From Polaromonas sp. OV174 (GTDB taxonomy: Bacteria; Pseudomonadota; Gammaproteobacteria; Burkholderiales; Burkholderiaceae_C), in assembly GCF_900112285.1 (NCBI RefSeq), contig NZ_FOKZ01000016.1:1-64000 (forward strand): 64,000 nt of DNA. The letters run 5' to 3'. This document shows, piece after piece, positions 1 to 8,660 of the stretch. The position numbers and the translations under genes are program-made. Positions within the stretch are counted from its first letter, which is position 1. Every line of letters begins with the position of its first letter. A model generated the notes under the pieces. The model was given only the letters and a program-made list of their open reading frames with translations, ran no database searches and was not told the DNA's origin.

Positions 1-134
1 AACAGCGTATCCATCTTCACCAAAGCCTCGTTGACCATCTGGCGTATGGGCCGCAGGGGATGATTACTTGGCACAAAGTCTTCCAGATGGCGCATCGTGA
101 ACAGGCTTTCGGTGAAGGTGTCGGCTCCGCGCAT
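1..134 (-). mobile_element. IS5-family transposase, N-terminal part, cut by the window edge
   Basis: The minus strand from the ATG at 134 reads MRGADTFTESLFTMRHLEDF and continues with VPSNHPLRPIRQMVNEALVKMD before leaving the window. This is the characteristic start of a large group of IS5-family DDE transposases, which open with MRGADTFTES and a PLRPIR motif. About 44 codons are present and the catalytic core lies outside. The left end of the element should lie a little upstream of the start, between 135 and about 250, but I could not identify its terminal inverted repeat. I cannot tell whether the element is intact. Confidence 0.8.
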
Positions 135-543
135 GGAATTGAATTGCTTGTATCTGGTGATGGAAAAATGGGCTACCTGAGATAAACGTTGGAGCTTGCG
201 TATTGGCGGACTCCGCTCCGAGGTATTTCAGCAGCCTGCTAGGGGCTTGGGGCGGATCATTTTCCCTGCCATTTCGTTTGTGCAGGCTACCAACCTCAAG
301 GCAACGGCAAACAGATTGAGCGCGCGGCTTAGATAAGCCCGTGTCAGCAGTCAGTCTCTTGTAGTCGGTCGCCGACCCCCTTTGATCGTCAGCAACGCAG
401 CGAAAGCGGGCGCCCGCCACCGTCAGCTTTCTTAAAACCCAATGGCATCAAGTGCAAGCCCACACAGTGCTGGACAAGGTCGTGGGTCCAAAGGTAAAGG
501 GCCCAGGCCTTTCGACCTAAGCGCTCATTTCCTCACTCGCCGC
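135..543. other. intergenic region between transposase and gabD
   Basis: About 410 bases with no convincing gene. It should contain the terminal repeat of the insertion element and the region after the gabD stop. An open frame on the minus strand across 64-420 is rich in Arg, Ser and His with no recognisable domain and overlaps the transposase start, so I do not treat it as a gene. No clear terminator was seen. Confidence 0.5.
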
Positions 544-1999
544 TCACAGGCCGCCGAAACACACGTACTTCATCTCGGTGTACTCCGAAATGCCATGGCG
601 TGAACCCTCGCGGCCCAGTCCGGATTCTTTGACCCCTCCGAACGGGGCCACCTCGTTAGAGATCAGGCCGGTGTTCACGCCCACCATGCCGGACTCCAGC
701 TTCTGGGACACACGCAGGCAGCGGCTCATGTCTTTGCTATAGAAATAAGATGCCAGGCCAACGTCCGCTTCGTTGACATGGTCCAGCATTTCGCTCTCGG
801 ACGTGAACTTTGCAATGGGAGCCAAGGGGCCGAAGCTCTCGCATTGCATGCACAGGGCATCCAATGGGACATTGGAGAGGATCGTGGGCTCGAAGAACAG
901 CTCGCCGACATCGCTGCGCTGGCCGCCACACACCACGGTAGCGCCGGCTGCCACGGCTTGCGCTATGTGTTGCTCTACCTTCTCAATGGCTTGGACATTG
1001 ATCAGCGGGCCCTGGTTGACGCCGGCATTCAGACCGTTGCCCAGCTTGAGTTGCTTGACCTTGGCGGAGAACTTCTGCACGAAGGCGTCGTAGACACCGG
1101 CCTGAACAAAGAAACGGTTGGCGCATACACAGGTCTGGCCCGAGTTGCGGTACTTGGACACCATGGCGCCTTCGACGGCTGCATCGATGTCGGCATCCTC
1201 GAAAACGATGAAGGGGGCGTTGCCGCCTAGCTCCAGGGAGAGCTTCTTCACGGTATCGGCAGACTGCGCGTACAGAATCTTGCCGACGGCGGTGGAGCCG
1301 GTAAACGAAACCTTGCGCACGCGCGAGTCCTGCATCCATTCACCGCCGATGGCGCGGGCATCGCCTACGACGACGCTGATGACGCCCGCGGGGATGCCTG
1401 CTTCATAGGCCAACGCTACCAGGGACAGGGCGGTCAGAGGGGTCAGCTCCGATGGCTTGATCACCATGGTGCAGCCGGCCGCCAGTGCGGGCGCTGCTTT
1501 GCGGGTGATCATCGCTGCAGGGAAGTTCCAGGGCGTTATGGCCGCGGTAACCCCCACGGGCTGGTTCACCACCATGAGGAACTTGTCCTTGGCCGGCGAT
1601 GGGATGGTCTCGCCGTAGACGCGCTTGCCTTCCTCGGCGAACCACTCAATGAAACTGGCCGCGTAGGCGATCTCGCCCTGGGCCTCGGTGATGGACTTGC
1701 CTTGCTCCAGGGTCAGCTGGGTGGCCAGGGCCTGGGTGTTGGCCTTGATGAGGTCAAACCACTTGCGCAGCAGGCCCGAGCGCTCCGCCGCCGTGCGTTA
1801 GCTCGGGGAACGCCTTGGCCGCCGCATCGACAGCAGCCTTGGCATCGGCTTGCCCACACTCGGCAACTTTGGCCAGCAAGGAGCCATCGAAGGGGTTGAT
1901 GACATTGATGGGCTGCTGGGCGTTGCCGGCAGGGGCGCCATTGATGATGCAGCTCAGGACTGCAGGCTCTGCGCTGCATTCGGTGATGATGTGTGCCAT
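544..1999 (-). pseudogene. gabD: succinate-semialdehyde dehydrogenase (NAD(P)+), frameshifted
   Basis: Aldehyde dehydrogenase that would oxidise succinate semialdehyde to succinate. The N-terminal part starts at 1999 (MAHIITE) and is collinear with GabD through AAKAFPEL. At about 1798-1801 one extra base puts the rest in another frame, which continues as [15 protein letters not shown] and later [18 protein letters not shown] to the stop at 544. The span is 1456 bases, 485 codons plus one, which fits a single +1 insertion in a protein of normal GabD length. The catalytic motifs lie after the shift and are intact: the LELGG glutamate and the cysteine in GQTCVCANR. It is the last gene of the operon. 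Either it is a recent pseudogene or the base is a sequencing error. Confidence 0.85.
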
Positions 2000-2012
2000 G
2001 GGCGAAGCACCT

Positions 2013-2378
2013 TTAGGCGATGACGGTCACGAAATAGACCTTCTTGACGAACTCGTCCACTTCCCAGTGGCCTTTGTAGTCTTCGGGCATGACGAAGGGA
2101 TCACCCGCTTTCAGGGCGTGCACCGTGCCGTCCGGATCGACGACGCGGCAGCTGCCCTCCACGATGTGGCAGAACTCGATGTAGCCGGTAGTGTCCGAGC
2201 GGAAGCTGCCTGCGGTGGCTTGCCAGACGCCGGCCGAGGCCTTGCCTGCATGGCCTTCAAAGACATTCATGGTTTGGGTCTGGGTGCTGCCGGACATTGG
2301 GCGTTTGGGGGCGCCTATGACTGGATTGATCAGTTCGGCGGTTTGCCAGCGCACCAGCTTGGCTTGAGGGCTTGTCAT
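2013..2378 (-). CDS. cupin-fold protein of the DUF861/EutQ-like type
   Basis: 121 residues forming a single small cupin barrel. The central stretch GYIEFCHIVEGSCRVVDPDG is followed by HALKAGDPFVMPEDYKGHW, the usual two cupin motifs of the Cupin_3 (DUF861) group that includes ureidoglycine aminohydrolase and EutQ. Proteins of this kind often sit beside FAD amine oxidoreductases and aldehyde dehydrogenases, as here. It lies 59 bases after the upstream oxidoreductase and 13 bases before gabD, so it is probably co-transcribed. The substrate is not evident. Confidence 0.75.
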   Translation of the reverse strand: MTSPQAKLVRWQTAELINPVIGAPKRPMSGSTQTQTMNVFEGHAGKASAGVWQATAGSFRSDTTGYIEFCHIVEGSCRVVDPDGTVHALKAGDPFVMPEDYKGHWEVDEFVKKVYFVTVIA

Positions 2379-2437
2379 GGAATCGGTACTCCTTGGGGGG
2401 GGGCAAATGAGGTGAGGGGGCGCGGGCTGCCGCGTCC

Positions 2438-3706
2438 TTAGGCGCGAAACCGCGAGAGGCGAAAGGCGTGGTGCTCGACGGTGGGAGCTATGCCTTGTAC
2501 CAGTTGGGCCAGCAGCTCGCCGGCGGCCGGGCCTATGCCAAAACCGTGGCCGCTGAAACCGGTGCCAATGAAGAAGCCAGGGATGGCGTCCACCGCCGAG
2601 ATCACGGGCAGGGCGTCGGGCGTGACGTCCATCATGCCGCCCCAGGCCTGGGCCACCTGCGCACCTTTGAAAGCCGGGAAGGCCTGCTGCAGTTGCCGCA
2701 GCGCGGCATGCACGGAGCTCGTGTTGGGCCCGGGGTCGAGCGTGCGGGTTTTTTCGAAGGGCGTGGGCTTGTCGAGCGCAAAGCGCGTGGGTGTGAACAG
2801 CTCTTCAAAAAAGCGCCGCCCGAAGCGGATCTTGAGAAACTGCTTTTGCGCCATCCAGGCCCGGAAGAAAAGCGGCAGCAGACGAATGCTGTCGGGCGTC
2901 ACATCGGCCACCGAGGCCGAGAGTTTGGACACCGTGTAGCCGCCATCCGCCCGGGGGCGGCAGGTGAATTCCTTGCCGTTGACCGCCAGGTCCAAGCCTG
3001 TGGGCAGGGCGTCCGTGCGCAGCGCGGATCCGTGCACCTTGAGTTGTGGCAGGAAGACGCCGGTGTTGCCGCACATCAGGCGGCTCCAGGCGCCACCGGC
3101 CAGCACCACGCGGTCGGCCGCCACCCGGCCGTGTTCTGTGATGACGCCTGCGGCCCGGCCGCCCGCGATGTCCAAGCCGCGCACGGCGCATTGTTCAAAA
3201 ATCTGGCATCCTGCGGCGCGCGCCAGCTGCGCTATGCCTGCGGTGGCGAGTTGGGGCTCGGCCACTCCGTCCTCAGCGCTGTGCAGTGCACTGCTCCATG
3301 GGCGCTGGGATGGTTCTGCCAGCACCTGGTTCACGGCATCTCCGGTGAGCAGGCGCGCACCCGTGGGGTGCTGCTGGGCAGAGTCAAGCCACTTGTTCAG
3401 CTCGGCCTGGTCGGCCGCGTTTTCGCCCAGGTAGGCCAGGCCGACCTGCCGGTAGCCGACGTTGACTTGCTGCTGGATCTCGCGCCACAGGCTGTTGGCG
3501 CGGTGGGCCAGCGGCAGCTCGGCCGGGTCGCGGCCTATGCTGCGGATCCAGCCCCAGTTGCGGGACGATTGTTCGCCCGCCAGAACGCCTTTTTCAAAAA
3601 CGGCGACACGTAAGCCGGCCTTGGTCAGTGCCCAGGCGGTACTGATGCCGATGATGCCGCCGCCAATGATGGCAACGTCGACTTGCTGTGGAAGTGAGGA
3701 GGGCAT
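2438..3706 (-). CDS. FAD-dependent amino-acid/amine oxidoreductase (DadA-like)
   Basis: 422 residues, DAO superfamily. The FAD-binding Rossmann motif is at the N-terminus (VDVAIIGGGIIGISTAWAL), followed by an ERxGxxxGEQSSRNWG-like loop typical of this family (here VLAGEQSSRNWGWIR). The C-terminus has the second FAD contact, GFFIGTGFSGHGFGIGPAAG. I chose the ATG at 3706, which places the Rossmann motif about ten residues in. A longer frame from 4063 reads back into the neighbouring gene and encodes no recognisable sequence. It lies about 140 bases downstream of a second, distinct FAD oxidoreductase in the same direction. The likely reaction is oxidative deamination of an amino acid or secondary amine, with substrate unknown. 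Confidence 0.85.
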   Translation of the reverse strand: MPSSLPQQVDVAIIGGGIIGISTAWALTKAGLRVAVFEKGVLAGEQSSRNWGWIRSIGRDPAELPLAHRANSLWREIQQQVNVGYRQVGLAYLGENAADQAELNKWLDSAQQHPTGARLLTGDAVNQVLAEPSQRPWSSALHSAEDGVAEPQLATAGIAQLARAAGCQIFEQCAVRGLDIAGGRAAGVITEHGRVAADRVVLAGGAWSRLMCGNTGVFLPQLKVHGSALRTDALPTGLDLAVNGKEFTCRPRADGGYTVSKLSASVADVTPDSIRLLPLFFRAWMAQKQFLKIRFGRRFFEELFTPTRFALDKPTPFEKTRTLDPGPNTSSVHAALRQLQQAFPAFKGAQVAQAWGGMMDVTPDALPVISAVDAIPGFFIGTGFSGHGFGIGPAAGELLAQLVQGIAPTVEHHAFRLSRFRA

Positions 3707-3750
3707 GGTGCGGGTAAGAAAAGAGATAGGTGAATGAGCATGGCGACAAG

Positions 3751-3768
3751 GCGGGTTAATTCCCGCCG
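3751..3768. other. intercistronic hairpin
   Basis: Perfect inverted repeat GGCGGG / CCCGCC with a six-base AT loop, in the gap between the two FAD oxidoreductase genes. No T-run follows on the minus strand, so it is a candidate for mRNA stability or attenuation rather than a full terminator. Confidence 0.4.
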
Positions 3769-3849
3769 CAGCCGCCAGGCAACGGACTGTTGTGTTGTGT
3801 TCAAGGCCTGGCCTGCCGCCGCCTGTTGCGGCGCAGGCCGGCCCAGGCA

Positions 3850-5145
3850 TCAGCCGGGGTAGCCCATCGCGTCGCGTAGCCGGTACCACTGCAGCGCGGC
3901 CATCGCGCTGATCTGGCGCACGGGATACAGGGGCAGCCGCTTGACGGGCGTGACCGGATATTCCAGTGCGGCCGCAGGTGTGCCGCGCACGGCTTCGCCC
4001 AGCACTCGTCCCAGGGCGGTGCCCATGGCAACGCCCCGGCCGCAGTAGCCGTAGGCAGTCCATAAGCCATCCGCCAGCTGGTGCAGGTGGGGCAGATCGT
4101 CTATGGTCATCCCGACGCGGCAGGCCCAGCCGTGGCTGAAAGCCACATCGTGCAACTCCGGGAAGCGCTGGCAGGCCGCTTGGCGCAATTGCTCGCGAGT
4201 GGCAGGGTCGAGCTTGTCGCTGTTGCGGCCCCGGCCGCCAATCACGAAGCGACCTTCGGGGTCGAGGCGGCAGTAGTAGGTGATCTTGCGGGTTTCGGAG
4301 ATGCCGGCGCGCAGCGGTAACAGGCGCTGCTGCAATGAGGCGGGCAGGGGATCGGTGGCGATTTGCGCGCTGGCGACATTCACATAGGACTGTGCGACTT
4401 GGGGGACCAGTTGGTCGGTGTAGGCATCGGTCGCCACGATGACCTTTTGGGCGTGCACCGCATGGCCGTTGACCTGCAGCTGAAATCCCCGCGCTGCGGC
4501 GGCGATAGCCTGAACCGGCGAATAGTCATACAGCGCGGCCCCGAGGTCGGACGCGGCTCTTGCCAAGCCCCGGGCATAGGCCAGGGGTTGCACGGCACCG
4601 GCGCTTTGTTCGAGCAGGCCCGAAGGCCAGTAGGCTGAGCCCGTAGCGGCGCGCAGCGCGTCCCGGTCTAGGTAGCTGGTGCTGCCGCCATAAGCGTTGA
4701 TTTCCCGGGAACGCTGGCCCAGGTAGTCGCTGGAGGCCTGGGAATAAGCGCCCTGCAGCCAGCCATTGCGCGTCGGCTGGCAGTCGATCTGGTGGCGTTC
4801 CACGAGCGCGAACAAATCGTCGGCGCAGCCGTAGCCAAGGCGCATCATGCGGCGCGCGGCAGGTTCTCCGAATCGCTTGATCAGTGCCGAGGGTGAGGGC
4901 TTGAAGCCGGGAACGACTTGGCCGCCATTGCGGCCAGAGGCGCGGTGGCCGATTTCAAAGGCCTCGAACAAGGCGGCGTTGACGCCGGCCTGGGCCAGGT
5001 GCAGGGCCGCCGACAGTCCGGTGAAGCCGCCCCCGATGATGGCCACGTCGACCTGGAGCGGGGCTTGCAACGTCATGGATGCGGTGCGTGGTGACGCCGT
5101 GGCGGCCCAGAGTGACGCCGAGGGCGTGGAAAATCCGGCGCCCAT
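3850..5145 (-). CDS. FAD-dependent oxidoreductase, gamma-glutamylputrescine oxidase (PuuB)-like
   Basis: 431 residues. The Rossmann motif VDVAIIGGGFTGLSAALHLA and the SGRNGGQVVPGF loop identify the PuuB/ordL group of DAO-type flavoproteins that oxidise gamma-glutamylputrescine or similar amines. I chose the ATG at 5145 because residues before the Rossmann fold, SLWAATASP, match the S-YAAT/SANP motif usual in this family. It lies 5 bases after the stop of the ATPase gene, which suggests translational coupling. An internal ATG at 5076 is an alternative. No puuA, puuC or puuD gene is present here, so the classical putrescine route is not complete in this operon. Confidence 0.85.
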   Translation of the reverse strand: MGAGFSTPSASLWAATASPRTASMTLQAPLQVDVAIIGGGFTGLSAALHLAQAGVNAALFEAFEIGHRASGRNGGQVVPGFKPSPSALIKRFGEPAARRMMRLGYGCADDLFALVERHQIDCQPTRNGWLQGAYSQASSDYLGQRSREINAYGGSTSYLDRDALRAATGSAYWPSGLLEQSAGAVQPLAYARGLARAASDLGAALYDYSPVQAIAAAARGFQLQVNGHAVHAQKVIVATDAYTDQLVPQVAQSYVNVASAQIATDPLPASLQQRLLPLRAGISETRKITYYCRLDPEGRFVIGGRGRNSDKLDPATREQLRQAACQRFPELHDVAFSHGWACRVGMTIDDLPHLHQLADGLWTAYGYCGRGVAMGTALGRVLGEAVRGTPAAALEYPVTPVKRLPLYPVRQISAMAALQWYRLRDAMGYPG

Positions 5146-5149
5146 GACG

Positions 5150-5881
5150 CTACTCGGCATGCGTGACGCGGCGCAGGAAGTCCTGCATGCGCTCATTACG
5201 GGGCTGGGTCAGGACCTGCTCGGAGGGGCCTTGCTCGGCAATGCGACCGCCGTCGAGGAACAGCACCCGGTTAGAGACCTCGCGGGCGAATTTCATCTCA
5301 TGGGTCACGATGACCATGGTCATGCCTTTTTCTGCCAGCTTGCGTATCACCCCCAGCACTTCGCCGACCAGTTCCGGGTCCAGCGCCGACGTGGGTTCGT
5401 CAAACAGAATGGCGTCGGGCTGCATGGCCAGCGCCCGCGCAATCGCCACGCGCTGCTGTTGCCCACCCGACAGCTGGTTGGGGTAATGGGCCATTTTTTC
5501 CGCCAGGCCCACCGAAGCCAGGATGTCGCGTGCACGCTCCGATGCCTCGGTGACGCTCTCATTTTTGACGTAGACGGGTCCCTCCATCACATTTTCCAGC
5601 GCGGTGCGGTGCGGAAAGAGGTTGAAGCGCTGGAACACCATGGACACGCGCTGGCGGATCTTCTGGATGCTGGCCGAATTCGCGTTCACGCGCTCGCCGT
5701 CAATGGTGATGCTGCCGCCCTGGTACTGTTCGAGGCCGTTGATACAGCGCAGCATGGTCGATTTGCCGGAGCCCGAGGGGCCAATCAGGCAGACCACTTC
5801 GCCGCGCTGGATCTCGGCGTCGATGTTAGATAGAACCTGGTGGGTACCGTAGGACTTGCTTAGTTGCTCGATCTTGATCAT
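5150..5881 (-). CDS. polar amino-acid ABC transporter ATPase (GlnQ/HisP type)
   Basis: 243 residues. Walker [10 protein letters not shown] at about 33-41, Q-loop QRFNLFPH, signature LSGGQQQR, Walker [14 protein letters not shown] and the switch histidine in VTHEMKFA are all intact. Length and sequence are typical of the GlnQ/HisP group that powers uptake of amino acids and opines. Its start overlaps the permease stop by 4 bases (5878-5881), so the two are translationally coupled. The pair with the upstream binding protein forms a complete importer. Confidence 0.93.
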   Translation of the reverse strand: MIKIEQLSKSYGTHQVLSNIDAEIQRGEVVCLIGPSGSGKSTMLRCINGLEQYQGGSITIDGERVNANSASIQKIRQRVSMVFQRFNLFPHRTALENVMEGPVYVKNESVTEASERARDILASVGLAEKMAHYPNQLSGGQQQRVAIARALAMQPDAILFDEPTSALDPELVGEVLGVIRKLAEKGMTMVIVTHEMKFAREVSNRVLFLDGGRIAEQGPSEQVLTQPRNERMQDFLRRVTHAE

Positions 5882-6537
5882 TTTCGGTTCCCCAGGCGGC
5901 GCTCCAGCTTGCCCACGCCATACATCATGGGCAGGCTCATGGCGAGATAAATCAGGGCCACCAGCGTGAAGATGGTGGCGCTCTTGAAGGTGGCGGCAGA
6001 GATCAGCTTGCTCTGCATGGACAACTCGACGACGGTGATCACTGCGGTCTGGGACGAGTCCTTGAGCATCATCACCAGGTTGTTGCCATACGGGGGCAGT
6101 GCGATCTTGAAGGCTTGCGGAAAGATCACGCGGCGCATCAGCATGGTGCGCGACATGCCCAGCGATTGGGCGGCCTCGTACTGGCCCGTATCCACGGCGT
6201 CTATGCCGGCGCGGAACACCTCGGCCATATAGGACGAGTACGCAATGCCCAGGCCCAGCGCACCGGCCTGGAATGCGCTCAGGCTGATGCCGAAGTCGGG
6301 CATCACGAAGTACATGTAGAACAGCACGACGACGATCGGGATACCCCGGATCACGTTGGTGAGAATGCGGCTGGCATGGGCCAGGGGGCTGATGCCCGAA
6401 ACGCGCAGCAAGGCCCAGAAAAGGCCTAAAAGCGTGGCGATGAGCAACGCTGCAACGGTGATGGCGATGGTCGTCAAGACCCCCTGCATGAGGACGGGAA
6501 GGTACTCAACCGCATCGCTGAAAAAAGTGTCAAACAT
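5878..6537 (-). CDS. polar amino-acid ABC transporter permease (HisM/GlnP type)
   Basis: 219 residues with several hydrophobic segments and the amino-acid permease EAA-type loop [22 protein letters not shown], which contacts the ATPase. Only one permease gene is present, so the channel is probably a homodimer, as in GlnP-type systems. It lies about 80 bases downstream of the binding-protein gene and overlaps the ATPase gene by 4 bases. Confidence 0.92.
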   Translation of the reverse strand: MFDTFFSDAVEYLPVLMQGVLTTIAITVAALLIATLLGLFWALLRVSGISPLAHASRILTNVIRGIPIVVVLFYMYFVMPDFGISLSAFQAGALGLGIAYSSYMAEVFRAGIDAVDTGQYEAAQSLGMSRTMLMRRVIFPQAFKIALPPYGNNLVMMLKDSSQTAVITVVELSMQSKLISAATFKSATIFTLVALIYLAMSLPMMYGVGKLERRLGNRK

Positions 6538-6618
6538 TTGGGAGCCTCGGCAAAGACGAACAAAGTCTGTGAGCCCGGCGCCCAGGAAGGGCGGGGCTCA
6601 CAGGGTCGGGTGGTGGCG

Positions 6619-7380
6619 TTACTGCGGCACGCCCCATTTTTTCAGGATGCCTGCCAGTACGCCGTTTTTCTTGATCTTGGCAACGGCCGTGTTGAGCTTG
6701 GCCAGCATCTCGGTGTCGCCCTTGCGCACGGCCAGAGCGATGTCGGTGGCCAGCAGGCTTTGGTAGGTGTCGACCAGGCGCACTTGCTTGGAGGCGGACA
6801 TGCGCACCTGATAGGCCACGACCGGACCGTCACCAAAACCGGCGTCCACGCGGCCCAGGGCGATGTCGCGCACCAGATCGGCCATGGTGTCGTACATCTT
6901 CAGTTCCTTGAAGCCCTGGACGGCTTTGAGCGGCTCGACATAAGACGTGCCCATCTGTACGCCCACGACCTTGCCTTTGAGGTCGTCGTAGTTACGGTAG
7001 GCTGTGGTGTCCTTCATGGGCACCAGCAGGGCTTCCTTGTAGGTCAGCACGATGTCCGAGAAGTCCACGACTTCAGCGCGCGCCGGGGTCTTGGCAAAGG
7101 CCGATGAGATCAGGTCGATCTTTTTCGTTTGCAGCGAAGGGATCAGCGTGGCAAAAGGTATGCCCGAGATCTCCGGCGTGACACCCAGCTCCTTGCCCAC
7201 CGCATGGGCCACGTCCACCATCACGCCTTCCAGCGCGTTGGTCTTGGGGTTGAGGAAGTTGAAGGGTACGGCGGTGGGCGTGGCGCCTACCTTGATGACG
7301 GGTTGCTGCGCCTGGGCTGACGACAAGGCGAAGGCCATGGAGGCTGCAGCCACCAGCGATTTCAGAGCAATTTTCAACAT
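6619..7380 (-). CDS. periplasmic amino-acid/amine binding protein of the ABC importer
   Basis: 253 residues. Signal peptide MLKIALKSLVAAASMAFALS ending at AQA, then a type II periplasmic binding fold of the SBP_bac_3 family (IKVGATPTAVPFNF, LEGVMVDVAHAVGKELG, AFAKTPARAEVVDFSD). The FxxTPxRAExxxFSD motif is characteristic of polar amino-acid receptors. It is the first gene of the operon, preceded by a 308-base divergent control region shared with an IclR regulator. The ligand may be an omega-amino acid or polyamine derivative, inferred only from the catabolic genes downstream. Confidence 0.9.
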   Translation of the reverse strand: MLKIALKSLVAAASMAFALSSAQAQQPVIKVGATPTAVPFNFLNPKTNALEGVMVDVAHAVGKELGVTPEISGIPFATLIPSLQTKKIDLISSAFAKTPARAEVVDFSDIVLTYKEALLVPMKDTTAYRNYDDLKGKVVGVQMGTSYVEPLKAVQGFKELKMYDTMADLVRDIALGRVDAGFGDGPVVAYQVRMSASKQVRLVDTYQSLLATDIALAVRKGDTEMLAKLNTAVAKIKKNGVLAGILKKWGVPQ

Positions 7381-7469
7381 GAGAAGCTTTCAGTGTTTGA
7401 TCCAGTGCCGCACTAGGGTGACGGGGCTGGATGCCTTGCGGAACAGATCAGTCGAGTGAATGAAGTCGT

Positions 7470-7484
7470 ATCGTATTGCGATAC
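7470..7484. promoter_or_regulatory. candidate IclR operator, site 1
   Basis: Inverted repeat GTATCG-TATTG-CGATAC (7468-7484) about 90 bases upstream of the binding-protein gene. The 15-mer ATCGTATTGCGATAC recurs with 13 of 15 identities at 7627-7641. IclR-type proteins bind palindromes of this size next to their own genes. Confidence 0.5.
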
Positions 7485-7626
7485 ACATGAATTGTTTAAC
7501 GATTCATGGCTGTGATATTACTGAAAAAAGTCTGAATTGATTAGGCTCTGTGGCCATAAATTCCTAGGATTTACCCTCGGATTCATTGATTTTTGCCGAA
7601 TTCCTTGGGCAAGAAAGAAATAGTGA

Positions 7627-7641
7627 ATCGTATTTCTATAC
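7627..7641. promoter_or_regulatory. candidate IclR operator, site 2
   Basis: ATCGTATTTCTATAC, 13 of 15 identical to site 1 and itself containing GTAT-TTCT-ATAC. It lies about 50 bases upstream of the regulator start, so it could serve autoregulation. The remainder of the 7381-7688 gap is AT-rich and holds no open frame that looks like a gene. Confidence 0.45.
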
Positions 7642-7688
7642 AGTAGATGTATATTTTTTAGCGATTTTATTTTTGGGCTTGGCGCACC

Positions 7689-8576
7689 ATGTGCCAAGCC
7701 TGTGGATTGGCCAACATGAGCTCTGTGAACCCGGAATCGTCTACCTTGTACGTGCAGTCGCTGGCCACTGGCGTGTCGGTGTTGAAAGCGTTCAACTCCG
7801 AGCGCTCCTCCATGAGCCTGCCGGAGATCGCCGCGGCCGTCGGCATCTCCAAGAGTGCGGCACAGCGCTTTGCTTTCACGCTGGAAGCGCTGGGCATGCT
7901 GAACAAGGATCCGTACTCGAAACGCTACTCCCTTTCTTCGTCCAATCTGGACGCGGGCTACCAGTATCTGCAGTCCCACCCCTTGCTTGAGCGCGCGAAT
8001 CCCTATTTGCTGGACCTGAATCAACGCACCGGCGAGACGGTGAATCTGGCCGAACCCGCAGGCGACAGCATGGTGTACATCGGGCGCTTCTCCAGCCTGG
8101 TGCGCCTGATCATGCACATGCCTATCGGGCAGCGCATTCCCATGTTTTGCGCCTCGACCGGGCGCACTTATTTGTCCGGCCTGTCAGACGATGCGGCGCG
8201 TACCATCCTGGACCGCAGCGACCGGGTGCGCTACACGCCGAAAACGGAAACCGATGTGGAGGCGCTGCTGGCGCTGGTGCAACAAGCGCGCGAGGACGGA
8301 TTTGCCTACTGCAATGAGGAGTTCTATCGCGGCGATCTGGCCCTGGCGGTACCGGTGCGGGATACGGCGGGCAATGTCATTGCCGGGCTCAACCTCTCCG
8401 TGTCGTCGGCGGCATGGACCGTCAAACGCGCGATCACCAAGTTCGTGCCGCTGATGCTGGAGACAGCGCGCCTGATCTCCACCACGCCGCCCAACCTGGC
8501 AGCGCAGCGGCCGTTTCGCACCGAGCTGCGGATACCGCGCGGCGAGGGCGGCTCTGATGTGGCGGCGCTGAGCTAG
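7689..8576 (+). CDS. IclR-family transcriptional regulator
   Basis: 295 residues. N-terminal winged helix (QSLATGVSVLKAFNSERSSM, then LPEIAAAVGISKSAAQRFAFTLEALGML), followed by the IclR effector-binding domain (LLDLNQRTGETVNLAEPAGDSMVYIGRF, GLNLSVSSAAWTV). It is divergent from the transport/oxidoreductase operon and probably controls it. An ATG at 7716 (MSSVNPES) is an alternative start; neither has a strong ribosome binding site. The C-terminal tail after the effector domain is Arg/Pro-rich. Confidence 0.9.
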   Translation: MCQACGLANMSSVNPESSTLYVQSLATGVSVLKAFNSERSSMSLPEIAAAVGISKSAAQRFAFTLEALGMLNKDPYSKRYSLSSSNLDAGYQYLQSHPLLERANPYLLDLNQRTGETVNLAEPAGDSMVYIGRFSSLVRLIMHMPIGQRIPMFCASTGRTYLSGLSDDAARTILDRSDRVRYTPKTETDVEALLALVQQAREDGFAYCNEEFYRGDLALAVPVRDTAGNVIAGLNLSVSSAAWTVKRAITKFVPLMLETARLISTTPPNLAAQRPFRTELRIPRGEGGSDVAALS

Positions 8577-8660
8577 CCTCGCCGCTGAGCACCCCTGCGA
8601 ACCTCGGTTTGCACAGTGTGGTGTTCAAGTCTCAGCGACGAGCTGGCTCATTCATCCTGT

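Noticed and set aside
64..420. 118-codon frame on the minus strand at the left edge
   Set aside because: It overlaps the transposase start in another frame and has no domain or regular composition.
3707..4063. Longer N-terminus for the DadA-like oxidoreductase
   Set aside because: The extra residues translate the neighbouring gene's end and a palindromic gap; the Rossmann motif starts correctly at 3706.
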